Below are positions 8,181 through 16,831 of a DNA stretch of 64,000 nt, one piece after another. Within the stretch, counting starts at the first letter, position 1. Each line of letters begins with the position of its first letter. Below the pieces are notes generated by a model. It searched no databases. It worked only from the letters and a program-made list of their open reading frames with translations, and was not told the DNA's origin. The translations under genes were made by a program, and so were the position numbers. The stretch lies in NCBI GenBank assembly GCA_035999765.1, contig CP108521.1, positions 248,001 through 312,000 of the forward strand, in the 5' to 3' direction. This DNA comes from Streptomyces sp. NBC_01231 (GTDB taxonomy: Bacteria > Actinomycetota > Actinomycetes > Streptomycetales > Streptomycetaceae).

Positions 8181-10574
8181 ATGCAACCACTGCACCCAGA
8201 AGATCCCGAGCAGCTAGGGCCCTACCGTCCGGTGGCCCGTCTTGGAGCAGGCGGGATGGGCCGGGTCTATCTGGCCACCTCGCCGGCCGGCCACACCGTC
8301 GCGGTCAAGGTAATCCGTCCCGAGATGGCCGAGGACAAGAACTTCCGGATCCGCTTCCGGCGCGAGGTGGCGGCCGCGGCGGCGGTCGGCGGCGTGTACA
8401 CGGCGTCCGTGGTGGACGCCGCGCCGGATGACGAGACGCCATGGCTCGCCACCGCCTACGTACCCGGCCCCACCGTGGCCGAGGCGGTCGCCGCACACGG
8501 GCCGCTGCCGGTGGAGACGGTCCTCGCGCTGGGCGCGGGCATCGCCGAGGCGCTGATCGCGGTGCATGCCGAGGGGCTGGTGCACCGCGACCTCAAACCG
8601 TCCAACGTGCTGCTCGCCGCGGACGGTCCGCGCGTCATCGACTTCGGCATCGTCCGGGCCCGGGACGGCTACCAGCTCACCGGCTCCGGCGGCCTGTTCG
8701 GCTCGCTCGACTACGTCTGTCCCGAACAGGCCACCGGCCATCCGGTGGGACCAGAGGGAGACGTCTTCTGTCTCGGCTCGGTGCTCGCGTTCGCGGCGTC
8801 GGGACACGCGCCGTTCAGTGGTGCCGCCGCGGCCGCCCTGCTCTACCAAGTGGTCCACGGTTCGGCCGATCTGACCCTGGTGCCCGAGCCACTGGATAAA
8901 ATCATCAGCCTCTGTCACGCCAAGGACCCGGCCCTTCGTATCAGCCCCGACCGGCTCTCTGCGGCCTGCGCGCCCGGCGGTGCCGAACAGGTGCTGGCGG
9001 AGGGCTGGCTGCCCGCGCGGGTGGCCGCCATGGTCGACGACCGCCGGGCGGCCGCGACCGATCTCGACCGCCTCGCGCGGACCCTGACCCCCGCACGGCC
9101 CGCGGCCGACGCAGCCGCCGCCGGGGCTCCCGCCGCGTCCGCCCGATACGGGTCGGGCCGGACGCCGGTCAGGCCGTCGTCGCACGGGACCGACGGCGAA
9201 GACGGCGCGGCAGACCCGGACCGCATCCTCCTGGGCGGGGACGCCCACAACGCCCACAACCGCGCCGCCGGCGGAGCCGGAGCCACCGGTGGAGCGCCGC
9301 CCACCGGCGAGCCGCCGGAACGGAGACCCCCGGCGGAACCGGCGGAACCGGCGGAATCGGCGGAATCGGCGACGGGACGTTCCGCCGCACCCGCGCACCG
9401 CCGTGCCCCCGAACGCTCCCGTCTCGGCCGACGCACCTTCCTCGCCGTGACCGCATGCGCGGCCCTCGTCGGGGGCACCGCCCTCGTCGTCGGACGAAGG
9501 ACGGGCGGGCAGCGTGCGCGTCGGCCCGGCCCCGCCCCCGAGCCGACCTGGGTCTACCGCGGCGGCCCGCTGCTCCAGACCCCGGCCGTCTTCAACAACG
9601 GCACGGCCCTGCTGAAGAGCCGCCCGGGCAACATGATCTGCCTCGACCTGAGGAACGGATCCCAGCCCGAATGGGTCTACCAGGGCATCAGCCTGTCGCC
9701 CAGTCCCGTCCTGCTGGCCAACGACGCCGCGGTCGCCCTCGGCACCGGTGCGACTGTGATCGGCGTCGACCTGGCCGGCGGCGCCGAGAAGTTCACCCTC
9801 GACTTCGGCCGGGACTTCCAATTCGATCAACTTCTCGGTAGCTACGACGGCTATGTCGTCTCCGTCCTCGGAGCCAGGCTGGAACGCCGGTCAGAGGAGC
9901 AGGGCGTCGCGACCTCCACCAGCGCGGTCTTCGGCGTCGACCTCAGGGCCCGCCGGGCCGTCGTCATACCGATCGACCCCGAGGACGTCGGCGTTCCCCT
10001 CAAGCCCGTCATCACTTCCGACTACTTCGTCTACGCCGACGGGCTGCGCAATGTCACGGTCCGCAGCACCCGCGACGGCGGTGGCCTGCGCTGGCGGCAC
10101 CCGGTGGGCTACGACCTGCGGCCGGGTCTCGCGGTGCTCGGCGGAACCGTCTTCGCCATCGGCTCCGAGTTCATCGCCCTGGACCTCGCCACCGGAAAGC
10201 TCCGCTGGAAGGCGAAGGCGGAGCGCGGCATGTTCGCCTCCCTGGGGGCGGGCGGCAACACGGTCTACGCCACGGGCACCGATCCCTACGGCGTCCACGC
10301 CTTCAACGCGGCGACCGGCGCCCGGCGCTGGTTCTGCGAGACCCCCCGCCTCAACGTCGACCACGCGATCGCGGTGGGGGCGCACGCCGTCCACGTGCCG
10401 GCCTTCGAGAACAGGAACGGCTTCTACGCGATCGACGCCGCCTCGGGCCGTCTGCTGTGGAACTTCACCGACGGCCGCGAGACCGGCGTCAACGACTGGC
10501 AGCTCTCCTGCGACGGTGCCGGACACCTCGTGGCCCAGCACTTCGACCGGGCCTACGGACTGCCCGTCACCTGA
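8181..10574 (+). CDS. membrane Ser/Thr protein kinase with PQQ-like beta-propeller sensor
   Basis: 797 residues. Hanks-type kinase ~12-275: glycine loop LGAGGMGRV (21-29), Lys43 in [13 protein letters not shown] (Asp127), DFG (144-146) and a PEQ activation-segment end. A ~140-residue Pro/Ala/Glu-rich linker with [12 protein letters not shown] follows. One transmembrane segment at ~417-437 ([19 protein letters not shown]) leads to an extracytoplasmic PQQ-like propeller of repeated blades ([48 protein letters not shown]). This is the PknB-like sensor kinase architecture common in Streptomyces. Monocistronic; ligand and substrates unknown. Confidence 0.92.
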   Translation: MQPLHPEDPEQLGPYRPVARLGAGGMGRVYLATSPAGHTVAVKVIRPEMAEDKNFRIRFRREVAAAAAVGGVYTASVVDAAPDDETPWLATAYVPGPTVAEAVAAHGPLPVETVLALGAGIAEALIAVHAEGLVHRDLKPSNVLLAADGPRVIDFGIVRARDGYQLTGSGGLFGSLDYVCPEQATGHPVGPEGDVFCLGSVLAFAASGHAPFSGAAAAALLYQVVHGSADLTLVPEPLDKIISLCHAKDPALRISPDRLSAACAPGGAEQVLAEGWLPARVAAMVDDRRAAATDLDRLARTLTPARPAADAAAAGAPAASARYGSGRTPVRPSSHGTDGEDGAADPDRILLGGDAHNAHNRAAGGAGATGGAPPTGEPPERRPPAEPAEPAESAESATGRSAAPAHRRAPERSRLGRRTFLAVTACAALVGGTALVVGRRTGGQRARRPGPAPEPTWVYRGGPLLQTPAVFNNGTALLKSRPGNMICLDLRNGSQPEWVYQGISLSPSPVLLANDAAVALGTGATVIGVDLAGGAEKFTLDFGRDFQFDQLLGSYDGYVVSVLGARLERRSEEQGVATSTSAVFGVDLRARRAVVIPIDPEDVGVPLKPVITSDYFVYADGLRNVTVRSTRDGGGLRWRHPVGYDLRPGLAVLGGTVFAIGSEFIALDLATGKLRWKAKAERGMFASLGAGGNTVYATGTDPYGVHAFNAATGARRWFCETPRLNVDHAIAVGAHAVHVPAFENRNGFYAIDAASGRLLWNFTDGRETGVNDWQLSCDGAGHLVAQHFDRAYGLPVT

Positions 10575-10609
10575 GGACCGGGAACCGGACGTCGACGGTA
10601 CTGGAGATG

Positions 10610-10870
10610 CCCCCTGGCCAATCTGAGGTGGGCTGCTCCGGCGCCAAAACCGCGTGCGCAGCCGTCGATGACGGTGGCGCCGCGCCGCGGTGACGGTGGC
10701 GACCGAATTGGCGGCTGCCATGACCAGGTTGTTGTGCCCGTGGAAGATCACGGGCACGGCCACCGCCGCGGTGATGGCGCGGATGCGCTCGGTCACGTCG
10801 GTCGGCAGGTGAGTGGCCGGCGGAGTCCATGTTGCCGACCGCCTGCGCGCCTGAACTGATCGATGCCCTC
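10610..10870 (-). pseudogene. HMGL/DmpG-like aldolase fragment, frameshifted
   Basis: Minus-strand pieces in different frames join into an aldolase barrel segment: [12 protein letters not shown], then [38 protein letters not shown], then [19 protein letters not shown] followed by [12 protein letters not shown] resembles the C-terminal half of 4-hydroxy-2-oxovalerate aldolase and other HMGL-like enzymes (metal-binding His pair in HGHNN). Two frameshifts and both ends missing. Up to 11117 I see no other gene. Confidence 0.55.
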
Positions 10871-11117
10871 GCCCGGGCCGGGCGCCGCCGCAAGAAGAGC
10901 GCCGCCGGACCCGGGAAAGGACCGCGACCGTGTCGTGGACCCTGCCGGAGCCGATGCTGAGCACTCCCGTGCCCGCCCGCCCTGGCAGCGGCCGGGTGGG
11001 GCCGCGGAGCCCAAGTTATCGACAGGGTTCTGTAGCGTCCGTCTGCCCGATTCCGTTGTCCACGGTTGGCTCTTGAAGGCGCGAGTTCTTGATCTCCCGG
11101 CTCCGAGTCGGCGGCCC

Positions 11118-11492
11118 TCAGGCACCCGGAAGGAAGAGGCAGAACGGATGGCCGTGAGGGTCGCGGAGGACCCGAAGGTCCTTCTGAGGCTGATGCTCCT
11201 GCAGCGTCGCGCCCAGGGCGCAAGCCCGTTCGGTCTCCGCCTCCAGGTCATCGACTTGCAGGTCCAAGTGCGCCTGCATCTGCTGAGTGCCCGGGCCCTG
11301 CGGCCACGTCGGAGGAGTGTGATCGGTCTCCAACTGGAAGCTGAGACTGGGGCGTTCCTGGTCTGGAGCCTTCAGACGAACCCATTCCGGCTGTCGATCG
11401 ACTTCCTGCCAGCCGAGCAGGGCCCGGTAGAAGTCGGCCAGCGCGGGAGGATCGGGAGTACCGAGAACAAAGGCACCGAGCGTTGCAGTCAT
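11118..11492 (-). CDS. VOC family (glyoxalase-fold) protein
   Basis: 124 residues. A single vicinal-oxygen-chelate domain: TLGAFVLGTPDPPALADFYRALLGW at the start, AHLDLQVDDLEAETERACALGA in the middle and VLRDPHGHPFCLFL at the end, the typical beta-alpha-beta-beta-beta duplication. The ATG at 11492 (AAGG about 9 nt upstream) fits the family start; the open frame extends 12 codons further without support. Small lone gene; substrate or drug bound is unknown. A similar VOC gene sits at 35078-35470. Confidence 0.85.
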   Translation of the reverse strand: MTATLGAFVLGTPDPPALADFYRALLGWQEVDRQPEWVRLKAPDQERPSLSFQLETDHTPPTWPQGPGTQQMQAHLDLQVDDLEAETERACALGATLQEHQPQKDLRVLRDPHGHPFCLFLPGA

Positions 11493-11977
11493 GTATCCAG
11501 CCTTGCCCCGACACTCGTTCTCACGCAATGTGGTGTCCCGTCATCGTGTGATCGACGTGACGCCGGCCAGTATCGCTGGACAGTTCACCAGCGCATCACC
11601 GAAGCGGGACGGCTTCCGGCCCTTGGTCTCCGTCGATGTGCGGCAGGTGACGCTGCGCTCAAGGCGCGGCACTGAGAGGGCGACGGCCACAGTTCGACCT
11701 GGTCACTAGTGAGGGAAGCGGCGAGGCGGGCGAGTGACGGTGGATTCGCGGAACTCGGCGATTCGCGAATGGACTTGGCGCATCAGGTGTGGAGAGACGT
11801 CATGCCGACCATTGTCCCGTGACCCGGCCCCGGGCGCTCCCGAGTTCTCGCCTGACGACGGAGTTCCGGAGCTGCAGGAGTCAAGACCTCCGACGCTCGA
11901 CTGCCAGAGTCGACCTGTTGCGGTGACGGCCCTGGTCGGCACCCGCTCATGAGACACCTGAGACAGTTCACATAAGC
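11493..11977. other. 485-bp stretch without a supported gene
   Basis: No frame here has both a credible start and recognisable protein. ATTCGCG and CGCGAAT (around 11744-11770) form a small inverted repeat. The region ends where the DNA ligase remnant begins. Confidence 0.5.
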
Positions 11978-12196
11978 GGCGAGCTGGTCGTGCGGGACGC
12001 CGCGGGTCGTCTCGCCTTCGAGCAGCTGCAGGACCGGCTGCAGCGGCGCGTCATCGGCACAGCCCGGGCGGCGGGCGAGTGGCCGGCTCACTTCGTCGCG
12101 TTCGCTCTGCTGCGGGTGTCCGGGACTGGCACGGTCGGATGGCCGTATCGGCGGCGCAGGGCCGCGCTCAAGTCCGTGTTGGCCGCCCGTCGCAAC
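11978..12196 (+). pseudogene. ATP-dependent DNA ligase fragment
   Basis: The frame GELVVRDAAGRLAFEQLQDRLQRR, then WPAHFVAFALLRVSGTGTVGWPYRRRRAALKSVLAARR matches the adenylation-domain region of actinobacterial ATP-dependent DNA ligases (LigC or LigD ligase type), where DGELV, FDLL and PYRERRAAL are typical. The catalytic KxDG region before it and the OB fold after it are absent, and no start codon belongs to it. A dead internal fragment. Confidence 0.6.
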
Positions 12197-12308
12197 CGTC
12201 ACCGTCCTGTACGAGAGCCGTAACAGTCCTTGCGGGGGGCGTGAATCCGGAGCCAGGGCGAGCATCCTGTCAAGACCCATCCCAGTACGTCAGCAGCCAC
12301 GGGGGCTC

Positions 12309-13067
12309 ATGATGCGCACTTTCCGCAAGACGACCCGCGCCCGGACGCTCGGCGCTCTTGGCCTCGCCGCCGCCGCGCTCCTGGCCGCCACGGCCTGCGA
12401 GCCGAGCGACGACAAGGCCGGCAACACCCCGCCGCCGAAGTCCTCCACCTCCCCTTCCGTCTCCGCGCCCACACCGACTGCCTCCTCGACCTCCACGCCG
12501 TCCTCTGTCCAGCCTTCCGTCTCCGCGCCCACGCCGACTGCCTCCTCGACCTCCGCAGCGTCCTCTGCCAAGCCGTCCGCGCCGGGACGTCCGGGCGAGG
12601 CCGCGGGCGACCCGAAGGGCATCAACGGCAACTGCCCCGACGACTCCACCGACGTCAAGGTGGAGTGGGCCGTGCCTCCCACGAAGGACGACTCGAAGCT
12701 CCTGCTGATCGTCACCAACACCAGCACCAAGCCGTGCAAGCTGCGGACCTACCCGGTACTCCGGCTGGAGGACGGCCACGGCCAGCTCGTCGGGGTCTTC
12801 AAGAACTCCAAGCCGCAGACGGAGGTGACCCTCACCCCCGGCAAGGAGGCGTATGCGGGTCTGCTCCTGCGCCAGAGCAACAACGACGTCAGCACCCTCG
12901 TGAAGAACTTGGCGCTCGCGCCGCACGGTCAGAGCCCCGACAACAACACCGGGGAGGGTGTACTCCTGGACATGCCGAAGGGCGGCGTGCGCGTGGACGA
13001 CAAGGCCCGCGTGACATATTGGAACAGCAGTTCGGAGGCTGCCGTGTCGCCGCTGTTCGCCCACTGA
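12309..13067 (+). CDS. secreted lipoprotein, DUF4232 domain
   Basis: 252 residues. The signal peptide ends LGLAAAALLAATACEPSDD, with a lipobox-like Cys at ~30. A Ser/Thr/Pro-rich spacer (~35-90) contains two copies of a 20-residue repeat. The C-terminal DUF4232 domain starts CPDDSTDVKVEWAVPP, with CKLRTYPVLRLED and a closing VTYWNSSSE. These proteins are anchored outside the membrane; function unknown. Start ATG 12309 or the adjacent ATG 12312, behind a GGGGG tract. A terminator hairpin follows 47 nt after the stop. Confidence 0.88.
   Translation: MMRTFRKTTRARTLGALGLAAAALLAATACEPSDDKAGNTPPPKSSTSPSVSAPTPTASSTSTPSSVQPSVSAPTPTASSTSAASSAKPSAPGRPGEAAGDPKGINGNCPDDSTDVKVEWAVPPTKDDSKLLLIVTNTSTKPCKLRTYPVLRLEDGHGQLVGVFKNSKPQTEVTLTPGKEAYAGLLLRQSNNDVSTLVKNLALAPHGQSPDNNTGEGVLLDMPKGGVRVDDKARVTYWNSSSEAAVSPLFAH
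12453..12572 (+). repeat. 60-bp tandem duplication inside the lipoprotein gene
   Basis: Two adjacent 60-nt units (12453-12512 and 12513-12572) differ at only a few positions. Each encodes PSVSAPTPTASSTS followed by a short variable end. In-frame, in the surface spacer. Confidence 0.85.
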
Positions 13068-13113
13068 CGGGGCGGCCAGACGCCGACTGCCCTGCGGCCT
13101 GCCACCGCGATCG

Positions 13114-13149
13114 AGGGGCCCCGACGATCCCGGTGGCCCCGGGGCCCCT
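13114..13149 (+). terminator. hairpin terminator after the lipoprotein gene
   Basis: AGGGGCCCCG (13114-13123) pairs perfectly with CGGGGCCCCT (13140-13149) across a 16-nt loop, 47 nt past the stop codon. Confidence 0.7.
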
Positions 13150-13247
13150 CACCGGTCACTGGCCGGAGAACGCGAGATCCCTCGGCCTCACGCGCCTGCC
13201 GGTCTGAATGAAGCATGCCCCACGGCACACCACCGTCCGGGACCGTG

Positions 13248-13332
13248 GTGAGCGGCCCGCCCGGCGTTGGCGGGTCTCCTGCCGGGAGGTGGTCCTGTGC
13301 CCACACCGCCAGGGCGGCCAGGGAATGAGGAA
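13248..13332 (-). pseudogene. HxlR-like regulator tail remnant, copy 1 of a repeated 85-bp segment
   Basis: This 85-bp segment is ~89% identical to 43722-43806. On the minus strand it encodes LAALAVWAQDHLPAGDPPTPGGPLT. The second copy has EYTLTARG just before it, as in the C-terminal wing of HxlR-type HTH proteins. No start or DNA-binding part remains here. Classification as HxlR is tentative; the repeat itself is certain. Confidence 0.4.
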
Positions 13333-13614
13333 TTGGGCCCGTGCCGCCCGACGGAATGGCCGCACCCATGGCGTCCGGGACGTCCGGCGGGGCGAGCAGC
13401 GGCAGATCGCGGCACCAGCCCTCGGGCGTGAGCAGCTGCTGATGCGGGCTGAGGCCTGGCGTCACGACGTCAGAGTCTCAAAGCAGGTGGAGTGCGAAGC
13501 CTGTGGCGTCCGGCAGTTGGCGGGCATCGACGGCACCGGCAAAAGTATGGACCTGCTCATGCCAATCGGCTACGGTCCCAGCCCGCCTCAGAAGAGCCCC
13601 CAGAAGGAGCCGAG

Positions 13615-14349
13615 ATGCCCATTCGACCCATGACACCTCGTACGAGGACGCTGTGGTCAGCGTTACCCGTCGGCGCCGCCGTCGGCATACTCGCGCTCGC
13701 ATGGCCGGCTCAGGCCGCCTCCATCTGGACCGGCGATGCCTCCGGCGGCGCCGGCGTGTTCGGGCTGCTGAACTGTGACGCCCCCGGCAGCATCACCACA
13801 ACGAACGACGCACAGCGGGGCTCGATCTGGAAGTACAGCAAGCCGAGCGGCAGCAACCGCTGCGAGAGCCACGGCATCAAGGTCGACGGCGCGAAGTACA
13901 CCTTCCAGAACGGGAAGACCTACTGGTTCGGCTGGTCGAGCAAGCTGTCCAGCACTGTGGACAACAACGCCAACTTCCAGTGGAAGTCCTACGGCGATCA
14001 CATCCAGAACTGGCCGGTCGTGCTGAAGATGATCAGCGGCCGCGCCACGGTGATCCAGCGTCAGCCCGACGGCAAGGTCTACACGATCTGGTCGGCGCCC
14101 GTCTCGGCCGGCCAGTGGAACCGCTACGCGATCGGGCTGCATCTGTCCGACGCGACCAAGGGCGGATGGGTCGAGCTCTATTTCAACGGCAAACGCCAGA
14201 CATTCAGCGACGGCACCACGCAGTGGGCCTGCCGCACCTTCGACAGCAGCAACGACCCGAAGTGGGGCACGTACGGGGCACAGGGAAGCAGCGTCATCAA
14301 CTACATCGACGACCTCAAGGCCGGAACCACATACAACGACGTGGACTGA
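13615..14349 (+). CDS. secreted polysaccharide lyase-like protein (heparin lyase I-like jelly roll)
   Basis: 244 residues. A signal peptide (~1-35, ending WPAQAA) precedes one beta-jelly-roll domain: NRCESHGIKVDG, YWFGWSSKLSS, NFQWKSYGDHIQNWPVVLKM, QWNRYAIGLHLSDATKGGWVELYFNGKRQ, INYIDDLKAG. This matches the polysaccharide lyase fold of PF14099 (heparin lyase I and relatives) widespread in Streptomyces. Start ATG 13615 with AAGGAG 7 nt upstream. Secreted; likely cuts or binds an acidic polysaccharide, substrate unknown. Confidence 0.75.
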   Translation: MPIRPMTPRTRTLWSALPVGAAVGILALAWPAQAASIWTGDASGGAGVFGLLNCDAPGSITTTNDAQRGSIWKYSKPSGSNRCESHGIKVDGAKYTFQNGKTYWFGWSSKLSSTVDNNANFQWKSYGDHIQNWPVVLKMISGRATVIQRQPDGKVYTIWSAPVSAGQWNRYAIGLHLSDATKGGWVELYFNGKRQTFSDGTTQWACRTFDSSNDPKWGTYGAQGSSVINYIDDLKAGTTYNDVD

Positions 14350-15080
14350 TCCCCGACCATGACGCACGATCGCTGTCCTGCAGGGCGGACTCCGAGACCC
14401 GTCTGATGTTCTACCAGCGCGGATGTCGAACTGGTGGAGCTGGGCAGCGGTCGGCGCGCCGTCCTGATATGCCGCGTTGTACACCCCGCGGGGCAACGGC
14501 TTCCCCGCCGACGCCTCCGCCGAGATGACCAAGTTGGTGTCACGCTACGGCGGCCCGCCCCGGTAATCGACCCCTACTCGCCCCAGAAGGAGGACTGCGT
14601 TGCCAGAGCATCCCGAGCCACTTCACCTCCCGCCGCGGCTCCGTAGGGGACGCCTCTGCCGGCACCTGCCGCAGCACGCCCTCACCGGCGCCGCGCCCAT
14701 GGCGACCACGTCGCAGCACACCGGCGACCAGGAAGAGCGTGGCCTTCTGGTGCGCCCAGGTCGCCCAACCGCTGATCGCGACCGGTGAACAGCACGCTGA
14801 ACTCCTCCCCGAAGGGCGTCACTTCGCGCGGCCCATGGAAGATCGCGGCGAGTGAGTGCACCCGCCATCCCGAGATCGACATGGCGTCGGACTCAATACT
14901 GCGGACAGCTCAGAGGACGCCGAAGGCGAGGACCTGGCCGCAGGCCCCTGCCCCCGCTGCCGTCCCGATAGTGATCCCGGGATCGCCTGCTTGGCGCCTC
15001 TTCCGAGGCGGGCGCTGCATATGCCCGGAACTGTGGCTTCCACCACAGCGAATGTGGTCCTGTCCTGGTGAGATCACCGA
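14350..15080. other. 731-bp gap holding two coding-like minus-strand scraps
   Basis: No intact gene. Two minus-strand stretches have coding-like third-position bias. One (~14415-14535) reads TNLVISAEASAGKPLPRG followed by VYNAAYQDGAPTAAQLHQFDI. The other (ATG at 14882) reads MSISGWRVHSLAAIFHGP, REVTPFGEEFSVLFTGRD, and loses its bias after ~14740, suggesting a frameshift. Neither is recognised. A 12-bp palindrome GATCCCGGGATC lies near 14975. Confidence 0.4.
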
Positions 15081-16139
15081 ATGCTCGGTTTCCTCCTCCG
15101 TCTCCTGCCGTTCTGGGTCCGCGAGCCCCTGCTCATCGCGGTCGGGTCCGTTTTCGGCGTACGCATCATGTATCTCGCCGTCCGCGATCACGATCGGGTC
15201 GCGGCCGGTATCGGCGCGGTGTTCCTCGTGTTCACCGCAATACGCGTCCACACGGTGGTCCGGGCCCTGCGCGCACGCCGCAACCTGACTCCGGCGGCCG
15301 CCGCAGACCGGGTGGCAGTCGATGCTGCCGCCCAACCTCAGACCCAGACCCAGGCCCAGGCCCAGGCCCAGGCTCACGTCCAGGCCCAGGCCCAGGCCCA
15401 GCCCGGAATTGGGCCGCGTCCCGGCCCGGACACCTCGGAGAAGGAGCCCAACGCATGGGGCCAGGCCGTCGCTGCCGTGGCCGTGTTCGGGGCACTCGCG
15501 GCCGCGCTGTGGGTGGCCCCACAGGTGATGCCGTCCGACGACAACACCCCTCAGCCCGCCTCGTGTTCAGACGGGGAACACGAGGAGCTGCCGAAGGCAT
15601 ACAAGCAGACGCCCCAGCCTGTGACCGGTGAAGAGCTGTGCAAGGCGCTCAACCGGCCAGACCTGGCCAAGCTCCTTGGAACACCTGAAGAGACCGCGAC
15701 CACTGCTTCCGGCACCAACAACACCGCTCCTCTGACTGATGGGAAGGTGGCGCAGCCGGAGGCCGAGGTCAAGTTCGACACCTACACCGTGAATGTCTCG
15801 GCCACTTACAACGAGCTGTCGACCGACCAATACGTCAAGCTGATGAAGTTCGGGAATGAGAAGGACGTCAAGACGCTTAGGGTTCTCGGTCGGCCCGCGG
15901 TCTTCTCCTCGGATCACACCATGAAGATCGAGATCAATCTCGGGAGCGGCAGTTCCGGCGGACCAGTCGAACAAGGTCCCCTGGCCAGGACGCTGTCCGT
16001 GGCCCTGGACCGCAATGACCAGGGCGGCTACTGCGACATCACCGTGTGGAGCACGTCCGGAGCCCTCCCGACGGACAGCGTTCTCCTCGACATCGCTGAA
16101 AAGGTTCTACCGACGATCCCCGAACGGTCCGTCCGATGA
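15081..16139 (+). CDS. membrane protein, DUF6215 type
   Basis: 352 residues. Two N-terminal hydrophobic segments (FLLRLLPFWVREPLLIAVGS and AAGIGAVFLVFTAIRVHTVV), a Gln/Ala-rich linker (~88-107), a third membrane segment (~128-147, AVAAVAVFGALAAALWVAP), then a ~200-residue extracytoplasmic domain starting SCSDGEHEELPKAYKQTPQPVTGEELCKALNRPDLAKLLGTP. I assign it to the Streptomyces DUF6215 family from memory. Function unknown. ATG 15081 has GGTGA about 9 nt upstream. Confidence 0.75.
   Translation: MLGFLLRLLPFWVREPLLIAVGSVFGVRIMYLAVRDHDRVAAGIGAVFLVFTAIRVHTVVRALRARRNLTPAAAADRVAVDAAAQPQTQTQAQAQAQAHVQAQAQAQPGIGPRPGPDTSEKEPNAWGQAVAAVAVFGALAAALWVAPQVMPSDDNTPQPASCSDGEHEELPKAYKQTPQPVTGEELCKALNRPDLAKLLGTPEETATTASGTNNTAPLTDGKVAQPEAEVKFDTYTVNVSATYNELSTDQYVKLMKFGNEKDVKTLRVLGRPAVFSSDHTMKIEINLGSGSSGGPVEQGPLARTLSVALDRNDQGGYCDITVWSTSGALPTDSVLLDIAEKVLPTIPERSVR
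15340..15401 (+). repeat. CAGGCC hexanucleotide repeat encoding a Gln-Ala linker
   Basis: Repeats of CAGGCC (with CAGACC and CACGTC variants) encode QTQTQAQAQAQAQAHVQAQ. It is an in-frame microsatellite between membrane segments of the DUF6215 protein, likely variable in length between strains. Confidence 0.8.
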
Positions 16140-16289
16140 GACGCCGAGAACATATTTCCACGGATCCGTCGTCGCGGTCGCCGAGTCCAGCTCCACTGCC
16201 ACTTCGGACACGACGAAGGCCGGGAGGCGCATCCTGGCAAGCAGACGTTCGTCTTGACCATGGCCGTCGCTGATAGTGATCGCCGCCAC
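16107..16289 (-). CDS. small ORF antisense to the DUF6215 3' end, 60 aa
   Basis: GTG at 16289 opens MAAITISDGHGQDERLLARM, followed by RLPAFVVSEVAVELDSATATTDPW. Codons are moderately GC-ending. It overlaps the last 33 bp of the DUF6215 gene tail to tail. No ribosome site and no family recognised. Either a small real gene or the tail of a lost one. Confidence 0.25.
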   Translation of the reverse strand: MAAITISDGHGQDERLLARMRLPAFVVSEVAVELDSATATTDPWKYVLGVSSDGPFGDRR

Positions 16290-16589
16290 GGGGTCGGCCG
16301 GGCAACTTCCATGGGGCTGCCCGGCCTCAAGAAGCCTCGACGCGGACGCGACCAGCTCCCAACCACTCCCCCATTGACATCACCGCCCCATTGACGGCGG
16401 CACGGACGCGGCGGCCCCGCCGACGCGCAACCGACTGAGCGCGGCCGTTATGGCAATCACCGTCTCCGCCTCGGTACGGGTGTCGGTGAATGTTCTCGTG
16501 ATGGCGTCCTCGTGCAGGGCGCCGCTGGACTGGTCCTACCGCGCGCCTCGGCGGCACGCTCCCCGCCTGGACCGACGCCGTCGGCACCG

Positions 16590-16710
16590 TCGACGGCCCG
16601 TCAACTGCCCGTCCTCACCAGCTTCGCGCTCCACTCGGCTTCGAGACCTCGACGCCTGGGCTCACCTTGGAATGGAGTGCCGGCCGCACCAAGGGCGCAA
16701 AGTCCGAGCC
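16590..16710 (+). pseudogene. ISL3-like transposase C-terminal scrap
   Basis: STARQLPVLTSFALHS in one frame, then TPGLTLEWSAGRTKGA in the next. This is the order seen near the end of ISL3-family transposases (ELPVL-SF..., L-L-WS-GRTEG-N). The KRQMYGRA end is missing. Frameshifted debris just upstream of the esterase promoter; the remainder of 16290-16760 shows nothing else. Confidence 0.4.
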
Positions 16711-16766
16711 TGTCGAGGTATTGACGTGTCAGCGACAACGGTGGCTTGATGAGCAATACGTTGACA

Positions 16767-16780
16767 TGGGAGCGCTCCCA
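16767..16780. promoter_or_regulatory. CebR operator (cello-oligosaccharide repressor box)
   Basis: TGGGAGCGCTCCCA is the exact 14-bp palindrome known as the CebR box in Streptomyces. TTGACA (16761-16766), a -35-like hexamer, directly precedes it. It lies 52 bp before the GTG of the CBM2 esterase, so the gene should be derepressed by cello-oligosaccharides. Confidence 0.85.
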
Positions 16781-16831
16781 TACAGCGTTCCGCACTCCCC
16801 GCTCCGCCCCACTCTTCGGGAAGGACATCCC

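Noticed and set aside
9340..9375. GGCGGAACC/GGCGGAATC direct repeat as a regulatory repeat
   Set aside because: It encodes the [12 protein letters not shown] linker of the kinase and is explained as coding low complexity.
8214..9830. 538-aa minus-strand ORF across the kinase gene
   Set aside because: Exact antisense shadow of a well-supported kinase; high GC makes long antisense frames routine. The protein is Gly/Arg/Val low-complexity with no family.
15340..15401. Possible CRISPR-like or intergenic satellite repeat
   Set aside because: The CAGGCC units are contiguous, without spacers, and in frame inside a coding sequence.
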